A stretch of DNA of 64,000 nucleotides from Alteromonadaceae bacterium 2753L.S.0a.02. Its GTDB lineage: Bacteria; Pseudomonadota; Gammaproteobacteria; Pseudomonadales; Cellvibrionaceae. The notes below the pieces were generated by a model. That model made no database searches and had not been told where the DNA came from. It saw only the letters and a program-made list of their open reading frames with translations. Of the stretch, positions 35,516-44,797 are shown piece after piece; the first letter of the stretch is position 1, and every line of letters begins with the position of its first letter. Both the position numbers and the translations under genes were made by a program. The stretch covers positions 620,001 through 684,000 of the forward strand of contig VISH01000001.1 in NCBI GenBank assembly GCA_007827375.1. The letters are read 5' to 3'.

Positions 35516-36669
35516 GCCTTGACCTCCTCAACATTACCCTCACCACCCGAACCATCATTCGGAGTCGATTTACGCTTTTCCAACAAATCTTCGGCCAGGC
35601 CGACAATACCTTTTGGCAGCGTCGTGGTTGCGAGCACAAAGAGCCCACCAAGCATGAACAACCAAATTTCAGGGAAAGCACCGGTAAAATAAGTTTTTGC
35701 GTAGTTCACCAACACGGCACCAATAATCGCGCCGTACAATGTGCCACGGCCACCTAACGCCACCCAAATAACAACTTCTATCGAATTAATCGGTGAAAAT
35801 TCGCCGGGATTGATAATACCCACTTGCGGAACAAACAAGGCACCCGCAATACCTGCCAGCGCTGCAGAAAATACAAACACAAATAATTTGTAATGTTCGA
35901 CACGATAACCCAAAAATCGCGTGCGGCTTTCAGCATCGCGTATCGACACCATGACACGCCCAAACTTGCTTTCTGTAATAAATCGGCAGGCCACATAAGC
36001 AAGCACCAGCAAGATTGCGGTGATAAAAAATAACACAAGGCGGGTACCATCAGCTTGAACATCAAACCCCACTATTTCCTTGAAGTCGGTTAAGCCGTTA
36101 TTTCCACCAAAACCAAAATCATTAAGGAAAAACGCCTGCATCAAAGCAAACGTTAAGGCCTGAGTAATAATGGAAAGATAAACCCCGGTAACCCGCGAAC
36201 GAAATGCCAACCAACCAAAAACATAAGCAAGCAAGCCGGGAACCACAACAACCATCACCATGGCAAACCAGAACATGTCGAATCCGAACCAGTACCAGGG
36301 TAGCTTGTCCCAATTTAAAAACACCATAAAGTCGGGCAAAATGGGGTGACCGTAAACACCACGATCGCCGATTTGCCGCATTAAATACATCCCAATGGCA
36401 TAGCCACCAAGCGCAAAAAATGCGCCATGACCCAGACTGAGAATACCGCAATAACCCCAGACCAGATCAAGCGCGAGCGCCAGTAACGCGTAGCAAAGGT
36501 ATTTGCCGAGGAGTGTTACTGTGTAAGTAGGCACATGCAGGAAAGACCCTTCCGGCATTACCAAATTTAAAAAAGGAACCACAATCGCCAACCCTAGCAG
36601 TGCGGTAAGCACATACCGACCGACCTTGTCGTTCATGATCAATGTATAGAGCAGAGAATGTTTCAACAT
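35512..36669 (-). CDS. urtC: Urea ABC transporter permease UrtC
   Basis: 385 aa from the ATG at 36669; the longer frame to 36765 runs through array C and is artefactual. LivM-type inner-membrane permease with about 10 helices. Characteristic segments: DLVWGYCGILSLGHGAFFALGGYAIGMYLM, ALTFALMQAFFLNDFGFGGNNGLTDF, YRVEHYKLFVFVFSAALAGIAGALFVPQVGIINPGEFS. Coupled to urtD. Confidence 0.94.
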   Translation of the reverse strand: MLKHSLLYTLIMNDKVGRYVLTALLGLAIVVPFLNLVMPEGSFLHVPTYTVTLLGKYLCYALLALALDLVWGYCGILSLGHGAFFALGGYAIGMYLMRQIGDRGVYGHPILPDFMVFLNWDKLPWYWFGFDMFWFAMVMVVVVPGLLAYVFGWLAFRSRVTGVYLSIITQALTFALMQAFFLNDFGFGGNNGLTDFKEIVGFDVQADGTRLVLFFITAILLVLAYVACRFITESKFGRVMVSIRDAESRTRFLGYRVEHYKLFVFVFSAALAGIAGALFVPQVGIINPGEFSPINSIEVVIWVALGGRGTLYGAIIGAVLVNYAKTYFTGAFPEIWLFMLGGLFVLATTTLPKGIVGLAEDLLEKRKSTPNDGSGGEGNVEEVKA

Positions 36670-36682
36670 AATTATAATCCAA

Positions 36683-36888
36683 GGGAACGCCGCTAAGAGC
36701 GGCTTCTGGGAACGCTTCGCTACTGGGAACAGTCGCTGCGCTCCTTTCTGGGAACGGCCGTTCACGGCCTGCTGGGTAAAAACTTAACCTAGAAGTGAAC
36801 GAAGCTCACGCCCTAGAAAGCGGCGTAGCCGCTGTTCCCAGAAGCCGCCTTTGGCGGCGTTCCACGAATTCGGCCCTAGCCGAATTTG
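36683..36888. repeat. Modular palindromic array C (urtB-urtC junction)
   Basis: The left half reads GGGAACG + ccgct-aag-agcgg + TTCTGGGAACG, then further modules with TGGGAACAG, TTTCTGGGAACGG and ggccg-ttca-cggcc, up to a centre CTGGGTAAAAACTTAACC. The right half runs in reverse orientation (agcggc-gta-gccgct, TTCCCAGAAG, ccgcc-ttt-ggcgg, CGTTCC). A final dyad aattcggc-ccta-gccgaatt abuts the urtB stop. Confidence 0.85.
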
Positions 36889-36893
36889 TATTT

Positions 36894-38582
36894 TTAGTCA
36901 TCCACAAATCGACCTTTTAACGCGAACAATCCACGTGGCCGCCATTGAATAAATAAAATAATAAATATCAGCACTATAATTTTGCCGATAACGGCACCGG
37001 TTACCGGTTCAAGAAATTTATTCACCACGCCGAGGCTCATAGCACCCACAAAAGTACCCAGTAAATTACCCACCCCACCAAACACCACCACCATAAACGA
37101 GTCTATGATGTAACTCTGGCCAAGGTTAGGGCCGACGTTTGTTATCTGACTTAAGGCCACACCGGCAATTCCCGCAATGCCAGATCCCAACCCGAAGGTT
37201 AATGCATCCACCCAATTAGAACGGATACCCATGGAGGTGGCCATAGCACGATTTTGGGTTACTGCGCGCATTTGCAAACCGACCAATGTTTTGCGAAGCA
37301 GCAAAGCCAACATAAACAAAACGAACAGGGCAAATAATAAAATGTAAATACGGTTGAAAGTCACCGACATGGCGCCGTTGATCATCCAGGACCCACTCAT
37401 CCATTCCGGCGTAATCACCGGTACGTTGTTGGCGCGGTAGCTGCGAACGGCTTGTTGCAAAATAAGACTGATACCGAAGGTCGCCAGCAGCGTATCCAAA
37501 GGACGACCATACAAATGTCGAATCACCAATCGCTCAATTAAAACTCCCGCCGTGCCCGACACAAGAAATGCTGCCGGGATGGCGAGCAAGAGTGAGAGAT
37601 GGATCAACTCTGGAAAAATTTGTTGAATCGCAAAGGTGGTGTAGGCGCCCAGCATGATCATTTCGCCGTGAGCCATATTAATCACACCCATAACACCAAA
37701 AGTAATGGCCAAGCCAATTGCCGCCAGCAATAATACAGAACCGAGGCTCAAACCAAACAGTAGATTTTCAGTAAATTTAAAAAACCCCAGTTTGGTATTG
37801 ACGGACTTGAGCCGCTCTTCTGCCAGCTTAATAATTTCTTTATCACTTTCTAGGTAATTGCCCTCATCGTCTTTCAATACCAGTTTATTGAGCACCGCGA
37901 CCGCTTCCGGTTCCACAGCATCACCTAACTTTTTCACTGCGGCCAAGCGCAGTTCCGGGTCTTCGGATTCGATATCGATTAGCGAAATTGACACTTCCAG
38001 CAAGTGCTTAACGCTTTCACTGGGTTCGGATTTAGCAGTACTCACCAAGACATCGCGCAAGCCTTTATCGGGAGATTTAATTAGGTTGCGTGCAGATTCC
38101 AAACGGGTTTTTTTATCGTCGGCAGAGAGCTCTAATACTGCGACAGCTTTGCGCAGTTCGTTACGCAACATATTATTAATAGTGACTTTTTTAACTTTGC
38201 GCGAACCCGCAATTCCGAGCACCTCACCAGAAACGACGCTGGTCATTTCAACGCCATCTTCTACTTTGCTGACCGTGATAATACTTTTATCAGATTTGCG
38301 GTAGTAAAGGTCTCCCGCCAGCATAGTCTGTAACAGAGGTAACACTCGAGGGTCTTTAACCTGCGCTAGTTTTTCAATGACTTTTGCTTTTTTTGCAAAG
38401 GACCGATTCGTTAATTTACCAACCAATAGGTCAAAGGATTCGGTTTTGGTTTCTGCTTGTTTAACATCTGTCAGCGTCGGATCACCTTCGGCTTGTGCAC
38501 TTTCAGTTTGTGCAAACCCCCATGGTGAAATTAGAAAGACGACAACAAGCAAAAGAAAAGCGGTTAATTTTGTTACTTTCAT
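36894..38582 (-). CDS. urtB: Urea ABC transporter permease UrtB
   Basis: 562 aa. Signal peptide about 1-24. An N-terminal HEAT-like alpha-helical extension (about 35-270: FAKKAKVIEKLAQVKDPRVLPLLQTM, DVLVSTAKSEPSESVKHLLEVSISLIDIES) precedes a LivH-type permease core (about 275-562: VMGVINMAHGEMIMLGAYTTFAIQQIFPELI, LLATFGISLILQQAVR). This long form is usual for proteobacterial UrtB. Second gene of the operon, separated from urtA by 163 bp containing hairpins, so urtA can be made in excess. Confidence 0.95.
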   Translation of the reverse strand: MKVTKLTAFLLLVVVFLISPWGFAQTESAQAEGDPTLTDVKQAETKTESFDLLVGKLTNRSFAKKAKVIEKLAQVKDPRVLPLLQTMLAGDLYYRKSDKSIITVSKVEDGVEMTSVVSGEVLGIAGSRKVKKVTINNMLRNELRKAVAVLELSADDKKTRLESARNLIKSPDKGLRDVLVSTAKSEPSESVKHLLEVSISLIDIESEDPELRLAAVKKLGDAVEPEAVAVLNKLVLKDDEGNYLESDKEIIKLAEERLKSVNTKLGFFKFTENLLFGLSLGSVLLLAAIGLAITFGVMGVINMAHGEMIMLGAYTTFAIQQIFPELIHLSLLLAIPAAFLVSGTAGVLIERLVIRHLYGRPLDTLLATFGISLILQQAVRSYRANNVPVITPEWMSGSWMINGAMSVTFNRIYILLFALFVLFMLALLLRKTLVGLQMRAVTQNRAMATSMGIRSNWVDALTFGLGSGIAGIAGVALSQITNVGPNLGQSYIIDSFMVVVFGGVGNLLGTFVGAMSLGVVNKFLEPVTGAVIGKIIVLIFIILFIQWRPRGLFALKGRFVDD

Positions 38583-38697
38583 TGTAATTCCGCAGTTGCT
38601 TGTGGCTATTGGATTGTTGTTTATGCACCCTTAAACAGCAATCGCCGTAAACGAAGCCCGCATTACACTACTTGTAACAACGGGCTTTTTGATACTT

Positions 38698-38726
38698 GCT
38701 CACCCCCTACGACAGCCGGGGTGAGC
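38698..38726 (-). other. Intercistronic hairpin between urtA and urtB
   Basis: GCTCACCCC/GGGGTGAGC (38698-38706 with 38718-38726) forms a 9-bp stem 19 bp after the urtA stop. The T-run (38727-38732) lies on the opposite strand, so on the coding strand it looks like a stabilising or attenuating structure. A second dyad (agcccg/cgggct) follows within 60 bp. Confidence 0.65.
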
Positions 38727-38745
38727 TTTTTTCTACGCAATTAAC

Positions 38746-40044
38746 TTAGTAGTTTTGACCAGAACACTTTTTGGTTTCAGTGTTGTAGTTACCGCAGTTG
38801 ATTTTTGGATCTTGCCAGTCGGCTTCGATTTTGGCGCTCTCGGGCAGGAAGTCAGTCCAGGCATCGCCAGGAACTTCGCCGTCGGTAGACCAAACAGTTT
38901 CAAACTGTCCGTCTTCCTGAATCTCGCCGATCAGTACGGGCTTGGTGAAGTGATGGTTTGGCAGAACTTCCGCAGTACCACCGGTGAGATTAGGTACCTT
39001 AATGCCGTACATCGCTGAACGAACTTTATCGACATCAGTAGTTTTGGCTTTTTCCACCGCTTTAGCCCACGCGCTGAATCCGATATAAGTTGCTTCCATC
39101 GGGTCGTTGGTTACACGCTTTTTATCACCGATGAATTTATGCCACTTGGCGATAAATGCATCGTTGGCCGGGTCGTCAACGCTCATAAAGTAATTCCAGG
39201 CAGCCAGGTGACCAACCAGGGGTTTGGTATCAAAGCCCGAAAGTTCTTCTTCACCCACAGAGAACGCCACAACAGGAATATCTTCTGCAGAAATACCGGC
39301 GTTACCCAACTCTTTGTAGAAAGGTACATTGGCATCACCGTTGATGGTGGAAACAACCGCAGTTTTCTTGCCAGCGGAACCAAATTTCTTGATTTCGGCA
39401 ACGCGAGTTTGCCAGTCCGAATGACCGAATGGTGTGTAGTTAATAGAAATGTCGGCGGGCTTAACGCCTTTGCTTAACAGGTATTGCTCAAGAATTTTGT
39501 TGGTGGTACGTGGGTAAACGTAGTCGGTACCTTCCAGAACCCAACGCTTAACGGAACCGCCGTCTTCACTCATCAAATAATCAACTGCAGGAATCGCCTG
39601 CTGGTTGGGCGCAGCACCGGTATAGAAAACATTCTTGGACGATTCTTCGCCTTCGTATTGAACCGGGTAAAACAACAAACCATTCAATTCTTCAATAACA
39701 GGCAATACAGATTTACGACTTACCGAAGTCCAACAACCAAAAATTACATCCACTTTTTCTTTTTCGAGCAGCTCTTTGGTTTTTTCTGCAAACAGCGGCC
39801 AGTTAGAGGCAGGGTCTACAACAACCGCTTCAAGTTTTTTTCCGAGTAAGCCACCTTTTTTATTTTGTTCTTCCACCATCATTAAAACGGTGTCTTTTAG
39901 GGTGGTTTCACTGATGGCCATGGTGCCAGAAAGGGAATGCAGAACGCCCACTTTAATGGTGTCCGCGGCTTGCGCCGTATATGCACCGAACGTCAGTGCT
40001 GCCGCCCCCAAGGCCATACCAGTTTTTTTAATGAATTTATTCAT
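38746..40044 (-). CDS. urtA: Urea ABC transporter substrate-binding protein UrtA
   Basis: 432 aa. Signal peptide about 1-26 (YTAQAAD). UrtA core: IKVGVLHSLSGTMAISETTLKD, VVVDPASNWPLFAEKTKELL, DVIFGCWTSVSRKSVLPVIEE, LLFYPVQYEGEESSKNVFYTGA, DYVYPRTTNKILEQYL, with the C-terminal GNYNTETKKCSGQNY. Binds urea in the periplasm for UrtBCDE. A sigma-54-type promoter lies about 70 nt upstream. A second UrtA-like gene starts at 62892. Confidence 0.97.
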   Translation of the reverse strand: MNKFIKKTGMALGAAALTFGAYTAQAADTIKVGVLHSLSGTMAISETTLKDTVLMMVEEQNKKGGLLGKKLEAVVVDPASNWPLFAEKTKELLEKEKVDVIFGCWTSVSRKSVLPVIEELNGLLFYPVQYEGEESSKNVFYTGAAPNQQAIPAVDYLMSEDGGSVKRWVLEGTDYVYPRTTNKILEQYLLSKGVKPADISINYTPFGHSDWQTRVAEIKKFGSAGKKTAVVSTINGDANVPFYKELGNAGISAEDIPVVAFSVGEEELSGFDTKPLVGHLAAWNYFMSVDDPANDAFIAKWHKFIGDKKRVTNDPMEATYIGFSAWAKAVEKAKTTDVDKVRSAMYGIKVPNLTGGTAEVLPNHHFTKPVLIGEIQEDGQFETVWSTDGEVPGDAWTDFLPESAKIEADWQDPKINCGNYNTETKKCSGQNY

Positions 40045-40122
40045 AGAAAGTTTCTCCTCCGAAGAGTGCTTGTTGGGTTAATAATTTTGATTTATCCCGG
40101 ACAGGTAAAGCGCTTGCTACAA

Positions 40123-40139
40123 CGCACAATGAGTGCCAA
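40123..40139 (-). promoter_or_regulatory. Sigma-54 promoter of urtABCDE
   Basis: Minus strand TTGGCACTCATTGTGCG: the -24 element TTGGCAC is perfect (GG at 40136-40137), the -12 GC at 40124-40125, spacing GG-N10-GC. Predicted start near 40112, about 68 nt before urtA. Confidence 0.75.
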
Positions 40140-40243
40140 CTTGTAATATTTACTTTGGCACCGATAAGCAATTGAATTTACGAGATTTTTTCTAAATGAA
40201 AGGCAATTAGCCGGGAATTACAGATAAAGCAGCCAGAGCCAAC

Positions 40244-40260
40244 CGCACCACTTTAAGGCA
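40244..40260. promoter_or_regulatory. Candidate NtrC site upstream of urtA
   Basis: CGCACCA-CTT-TAAGGCA matches 10 of 14 fixed positions of TGCACCA-N3-TGGTGCA. A symmetric TGCACGA-AA-TCGTGCA (40287-40302), one base short of NtrC spacing, lies 27 bp away. Both are 130-190 bp above the predicted sigma-54 start. Confidence 0.45.
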
Positions 40261-40303
40261 CTCAAAAAATGAACTGGTAATATTGGTGCACGAAATCGTG
40301 CAT

Positions 40304-40924
40304 TTATGCTGTAAATGTGAGATATAAACCCAGAAATAGGGAAAATGCCGCCATTAATCCCTGAACAAGTGCACTAATGCGGCGGTCGGCACGCTGGATT
40401 ATGCGCAATGACTGCGCAAACACGCCACCGAGAGTCGTCATGGCCAGGACTACACCCGCACTAAAAAATAGCACATACACAACGCCGACCAATGGCTGGG
40501 AAATTTGCGAGATCGGAATTAGAGCGAGCAGTGGCGCCGAGCCTGCAGTTCCATGCAACAGCCCAACCAAGGGGGCACCCAGGCGGTAATGACTGTGCCC
40601 CTCAGAAGATTCTCTCCTAAAAATTCGCCACAGCGCGAGGAGACCAATTGCAATTAATACAAACGCAACACTGCGCTCTGCCAGCTCGCTAAGATGTACA
40701 GGAATGGCTCTGCCTGCAAGAAACACCGTCAGCGCAATAATCAACAATGCAGAGCCGTGCCCTAGCGACCATTGCAAACCAAAACGCAATACACTTAGTG
40801 GCTGCGCATTCCCCTTTGAGGCGCTTAAACCGCCCACTGCAGCGATGTGATCGGGATCAAAGGCATGAACGACCCCCAAGGCTAGGCCCATAAACAAAAA
40901 ACTGGTAAGTGCTGCGGTTTCCAT
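40304..40924 (-). CDS. UreH/NicO-type nickel permease-like protein
   Basis: 206 aa, about six hydrophobic helices. The first helix carries HAFDPDH (about 21-27), the HxxxxDH motif of NiCoT/UreH nickel-cobalt permeases. A second region LGAPLVGLLHGTAGSAPLLALI matches the UreH/SafE-like family. Downstream of ureG (19 bp) in the urease operon, so nickel supply for urease is the likely job. Confidence 0.85.
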   Translation of the reverse strand: METAALTSFLFMGLALGVVHAFDPDHIAAVGGLSASKGNAQPLSVLRFGLQWSLGHGSALLIIALTVFLAGRAIPVHLSELAERSVAFVLIAIGLLALWRIFRRESSEGHSHYRLGAPLVGLLHGTAGSAPLLALIPISQISQPLVGVVYVLFFSAGVVLAMTTLGGVFAQSLRIIQRADRRISALVQGLMAAFSLFLGLYLTFTA

Positions 40925-40943
40925 AGCCTGCCCCTATTTTTTA

Positions 40944-41561
40944 TTAAGCGAGCATGCCTTGCTGCTCGATGAAATTCACAATGGTTTCTACCCCGGTGCC
41001 GTTTTTAAGGTTTGAAAATACAAACGGTTTTTCAGCACGCATTTTTTTTGCATCGCGATCCATTACATCTAAATCTGCCCCCACCAATGGCGCAAGATCA
41101 ATTTTATTTATTATTAATAAATCGGATTTAGTAATGCCCGGGCCGCCCTTGCGGGGAATTTTATCGCCCGCAGACACGTCGATGACATAAAGCGTAAGAT
41201 CCGACAACTCCGGGCTAAATGTCGCCGCCAGATTATCGCCACCGCTCTCTATTAGTATCACATCAAGATTGTCGAATCGTGTTTGTAATTCAGCAACCGC
41301 CGATAGGTTCATCGAGGCATCTTCGCGAATCGCGGTGTGCGGGCAACCCCCTGTTTCAACCCCCATAATGCGATCAGCATCCAACACTTCGTGGCGCAAT
41401 AAAAATTCAGCATCTTCACGGGTATAAATATCGTTGGTAATCACCGCAATATTGTATTTATCTTTTAAAACTGCACATAAAGTTTTTACCAATGCGGTTT
41501 TTCCCGATCCAACCGGCCCGCCGATTCCTAAGCGCAATGTGGGTTTTTTAGGGGTGTTCAT
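40944..41561 (-). CDS. ureG: Urease accessory GTPase UreG
   Basis: 205 aa, full length. SIMIBI-class GTPase that drives nickel insertion: P-loop GIGGPVGSGKTALV (about 12-25), metal-binding CPH (GGCPHTAIREDAS, about 67-79), switch VESGGDNLAATFSPELSDL, base-recognition NKIDLAP. Works with UreD, UreF and UreE. 76 bp separate it from ureF. Confidence 0.97.
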   Translation of the reverse strand: MNTPKKPTLRLGIGGPVGSGKTALVKTLCAVLKDKYNIAVITNDIYTREDAEFLLRHEVLDADRIMGVETGGCPHTAIREDASMNLSAVAELQTRFDNLDVILIESGGDNLAATFSPELSDLTLYVIDVSAGDKIPRKGGPGITKSDLLIINKIDLAPLVGADLDVMDRDAKKMRAEKPFVFSNLKNGTGVETIVNFIEQQGMLA

Positions 41562-41637
41562 AGATCTCCATAATGTTTTAGCACCGCAGATTCACGGCGC
41601 TTGTGGGGGTGTATTAATAGTCGGACGTCCAACGCTT

Positions 41638-42303
41638 TTATGACCGAAACAATCTTGAGTACTGACGTTCGTGGCGGGCGGATGCCATTGCTAAGCCTGG
41701 CAAGCCCATTCCCAGTTCATCATCATTTAATTGTTGAGCGTGCTCACATACCTCCGGAATTAATTCCAATAATTCCACCAGTAGTTGCTGCGCCTGGGTT
41801 TGCCCCAGAGGCACAATTTTGGTGGCGGCGGCAATTTGGTTTTCAAGCCAACTCCAAGCAAAGCCCTGCATTAAATCATCGCTCGGGATTTGCCAGTGCA
41901 TTCCGGCAAGCGCAAATTGCGTTACAAAGCTTGGCTTATCGTCAAGCTTGGTATTTGCCTCAACAAGCCCCAAAGAGAGTAACAGCCGCTGTAGCGCGAG
42001 CCCCAGTTGCTCGTCTTCCAGCAGTAATTCAGCCGTTTCTCGATTTGCCCGTACGAAGTTATTCCAATCATTAACCGCGTTCAGGTTCTGTGCCTGCCAC
42101 GCTTTATAGAGACGCAATAAAACCGGTAAATCTAGCTGTGCCACACTGTATTTCAATATGCCTGCCAACCATTCCGACAAGACACTGGGTTGTCGTAACC
42201 AACCACAATCAACGGCGTATTCCTGACCTTGCGAATAAGCGTACGCGCCAACCGGCAGGGCCGGGCTAACCAGGTGCAATAAATGCAAAAGTTGTTTATT
42301 CAT
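41638..42303 (-). CDS. ureF: Urease accessory protein UreF
   Basis: 221 aa from the ATG at 42301-42303 (overlapping the end of ureE by 8 bp); a longer frame adds eight codons within ureE. SPALPVGAYAYSQGQEYAVDCGW near the N terminus and LPLGQTQAQQLLVELLELIPEV toward the C terminus are UreF signatures. All-helical activator of the UreDFG complex. Confidence 0.93.
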   Translation of the reverse strand: MNKQLLHLLHLVSPALPVGAYAYSQGQEYAVDCGWLRQPSVLSEWLAGILKYSVAQLDLPVLLRLYKAWQAQNLNAVNDWNNFVRANRETAELLLEDEQLGLALQRLLLSLGLVEANTKLDDKPSFVTQFALAGMHWQIPSDDLMQGFAWSWLENQIAAATKIVPLGQTQAQQLLVELLELIPEVCEHAQQLNDDELGMGLPGLAMASARHERQYSRLFRS

Positions 42304-42748
42304 GATGATGGTGATGTCCGCCGCCATGATAAGCGCCGCTTTCAGGATTAAACGGTTTATTGGCGCTGGTGACCGTTAAGCCCAGCCCGCGTACCATATC
42401 GTCGAGCACATGATCGTGCTGATAGCGCAGGTAACCCGCCGCCACTTCCAAAGGCACGTGGCGGTTACCCAAGTGATAGGCCGCCCGGGTGAGCAACAGC
42501 GCATCGTCGCTGGTTACTTCGCTCACCGATTCATCGGCGGCTACAACACGCACAAGCTGGCCATTGGAGCACTTTAAAACTTCCCCCTGCCGCAACACAT
42601 GACCCCGCTCAAGAAACCAAGCTATTTCAACACCCTTCTCTGTAGACGCTTTGTGGCGACTTTTTTTGCGGAAATCGTAATTTACGACTATTTCGTCGCT
42701 GGGTTCCAGTTCGGCGCTGGATTGTAATTTTTCGTGGGCTTCTAGCAT
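42296..42748 (-). CDS. ureE: Urease nickel metallochaperone UreE
   Basis: 150 aa. C-terminal half GNRHVPLEVAAGYLRYQHDHVLDDMVRGLGLTVTSANKPFNPESGAYHGG is the UreE signature with the interfacial nickel His (RYQHDHVL). The protein ends in a short His-rich tail (GGHHHHHE), shorter than in Klebsiella. Delivers Ni2+ to UreG. Separated from ureC by array D. Confidence 0.94.
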   Translation of the reverse strand: MLEAHEKLQSSAELEPSDEIVVNYDFRKKSRHKASTEKGVEIAWFLERGHVLRQGEVLKCSNGQLVRVVAADESVSEVTSDDALLLTRAAYHLGNRHVPLEVAAGYLRYQHDHVLDDMVRGLGLTVTSANKPFNPESGAYHGGGHHHHHE

Positions 42749-42767
42749 AATTACTCTGTTTCACGTC

Positions 42768-43051
42768 GTGGAACGCCCGCTTTTTGCGGGCTTTTGGGAA
42801 CGGCCTTTGGCCTTCTGGGCACGTTCGCTGTTTTACTTCGTGGAACGCCTGCCTTTAGCAGGCTTCAGGGAACGGCCTTTGGCCTTCTGGGCACGTTCGC
42901 TACGCTCACTCTGGGAACGCTCCTTTCAGTCGCTTCTGGGTAAACCCTAGAAGCTCGCGTCGCGAGCGTTCCTACAAGGTGGCAAAGCCACCGTTCCTAG
43001 AAAGGCGCGTAGCGCCTGTTCCCAGAAGCCGCCGTAGTCCGGCGGCGTTCC
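42768..43051. repeat. Modular palindromic array D (ureC-ureE junction)
   Basis: The longest array. Left half: GGAACG + cccgc-ttttt-gcggg, TTTTGGGAACG + gcc-ttt-ggc + CTTCTGGGCACG, repeated; a 34-bp stretch recurs exactly (42796-42829 and 42868-42901). The centre is GGGTAAACCC. The right half is in reverse orientation: CTAGAAG + ctcgc-gtc-gcgag + CGTTCC, ggtggc-aaa-gccacc + GTTCC, aggcgc-gta-gcgcct + GTTCCCAGAAG + ccgcc-gtagt-ccggcgg + CGTTCC. No open frame or transposase. Confidence 0.9.
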
Positions 43052-43059
43052 GTGCGCGC

Positions 43060-44763
43060 TTAAAATAGGAAATAACGCTGCGCAAGGGGCAACACCTCAG
43101 CCGGCTCACACGTCAAAAGCTGCCCATCCGCGCGCACTTCGTACGTCTCCGGATCAACTTCCATCACCGGTTGATAGGCGTTATGCACCATATCTTTCTT
43201 TTGTACACTGCGACAATTTTTCACAGCGACCAGACGGCGTTCCAATTTGTAGCTGGCGGCGATACCCGCATCGATGGCGGATTGGCTCACGAAACTAACA
43301 GAGGTCCCTGTTGCCGCTTTACCGAAGGCCCCAAACATATTGCGGTAGTGCACGGGTTGCGGCGTGGGAATTGAAGCGTTGGGGTCGCCCATGGGGGCAG
43401 CGGCAATTGCGCCGCCTTTGATAATGAGCGATGGTTTTACGCCAAAAAACGCCGGCTTCCAAAGCACCAGATCGGCCAATTTACCCACCTCGATAGAGCC
43501 CACTTCATGGGCGATGCCGTGAGCCAGCGCAGGATTAATGGTGTATTTTGCGATGTAACGTTTTACGCGGAAGTTATCGCTGTAATCGCTGTCGTCACCC
43601 AAGGGGCCGCGCTGCACCTTCATTTTGTGGGCCGTTTGCCAGGTACGACAAATCACTTCACCCACACGCCCCATGGCCTGTGAATCGGATGCGATCATGG
43701 AGAAAGCACCCAGGTCATGAAGAATATCTTCAGCGGCAATGGTTTCTTTGCGAATGCGCGAATCGGCGAAGGCGACATCTTCGGGAATATTGGGGTCGAG
43801 GTGATGACACACCATCAACATATCGAGGTGTTCGTCCACCGTATTCACGGTGTAAGGTCGCGTAGGATTGGTGGATGATGGCAGCACGTTGTCGGAGCCA
43901 CAGGCTTTGATAATATCGGGAGCGTGACCACCCCCAGCACCTTCTGTGTGATAAGTGTGAATGGTACGACCTTTGAACGCAGCAATAGTGTCTTCGACAA
44001 AGCCGGATTCGTTCAAGGTATCGGTGTGAATGGCCACTTGCACATCGTAATTTTCAGCAACCCCCAAGCAGCAATCGATAGCAGCCGGCGTGGTACCCCA
44101 GTCTTCGTGTAACTTCAACCCCAATGCACCCGCTTCCACCTGTTCATTTAATGCGGTCGGCAAGCTGGCATTCCCTTTCGCGAGAAAGCCCAAATTCATT
44201 GCGAAACTTTCAGAAGCCTCCAGCATTTTTTGTATATGCCAAGGTCCGGGTGTACAGGTGGTGGCATTGGTACCTGTCGCCGGGCCAGTGCCGCCACCGA
44301 TCATGGTGGTTATGCCGCTCATTAAAGCTTCTTCGATTTGCTGCGGACAAATAAAGTGAATATGTGCATCAATGGCTCCAGCAGTAAGAATTTGGCCCTC
44401 CCCTGCAATCACCTCAGTTCCCGGTCCAACTTCAATGGTAACCTTGGGCTGAATATCCGGGTTGCCGGCTTTGCCAATGGTAACAACACGGCCGTTTTTA
44501 ATGGCCACATCGGCTTTAACAATCCCCCAATGGTCCAGAATCAAAGCATTGGTAATCACCGTATCGGGTGTATCGGAACAGGAAGCCTGACTCTGACCCA
44601 TACCATCGCGTATCACTTTTCCGCCACCAAATTTCACTTCTTCGCCGTAGGTGGTGAAGTCTTTCTCCACTTCAATCCATAATTCTGTATCGCCCAAACG
44701 CACACGGTCGCCCACTGTAGGGCCAAACATATCGGCATAGGCTCTTCTATCTATTTTGCTCAT
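43060..44763 (-). CDS. ureC: Urease alpha subunit UreC
   Basis: 567 aa, full length. Catalytic subunit hydrolysing urea to ammonia and carbamate with a di-nickel centre. Nickel ligands lie in IDAHIHFICPQQ, GLKLHEDWGTT (carbamylated Lys), VAIHTDTLNESGF and TYHTEGAGGGHAPD. The mobile flap has MVCHHLDPNIPEDVAFADSRIR with the Cys/His pair. MSKIDRRAYADMFGPTVGDRVRLGDTELWIEVEKD is the typical N terminus. Confidence 0.99.
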   Translation of the reverse strand: MSKIDRRAYADMFGPTVGDRVRLGDTELWIEVEKDFTTYGEEVKFGGGKVIRDGMGQSQASCSDTPDTVITNALILDHWGIVKADVAIKNGRVVTIGKAGNPDIQPKVTIEVGPGTEVIAGEGQILTAGAIDAHIHFICPQQIEEALMSGITTMIGGGTGPATGTNATTCTPGPWHIQKMLEASESFAMNLGFLAKGNASLPTALNEQVEAGALGLKLHEDWGTTPAAIDCCLGVAENYDVQVAIHTDTLNESGFVEDTIAAFKGRTIHTYHTEGAGGGHAPDIIKACGSDNVLPSSTNPTRPYTVNTVDEHLDMLMVCHHLDPNIPEDVAFADSRIRKETIAAEDILHDLGAFSMIASDSQAMGRVGEVICRTWQTAHKMKVQRGPLGDDSDYSDNFRVKRYIAKYTINPALAHGIAHEVGSIEVGKLADLVLWKPAFFGVKPSLIIKGGAIAAAPMGDPNASIPTPQPVHYRNMFGAFGKAATGTSVSFVSQSAIDAGIAASYKLERRLVAVKNCRSVQKKDMVHNAYQPVMEVDPETYEVRADGQLLTCEPAEVLPLAQRYFLF

Positions 44764-44797
44764 TGCAATGTCTCCCAGCCCTGAGGCTTTTTATGTC

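Noticed and set aside
36670..36765. Longer N terminus for UrtC
   Set aside because: The extra codons run through array C and are not UrtC-like.
40149..40168. Second sigma-54-like word TTGGCACCGATAAGCA upstream of urtA on the plus strand
   Set aside because: GG to GC spacing is 9, not 10, and it points away from urtA.
28502..43051. Palindromic arrays as insertion-sequence remnants
   Set aside because: No transposase fragment or consistent terminal inverted repeat or target duplication seen; the modular mirrored layout differs from IS ends.
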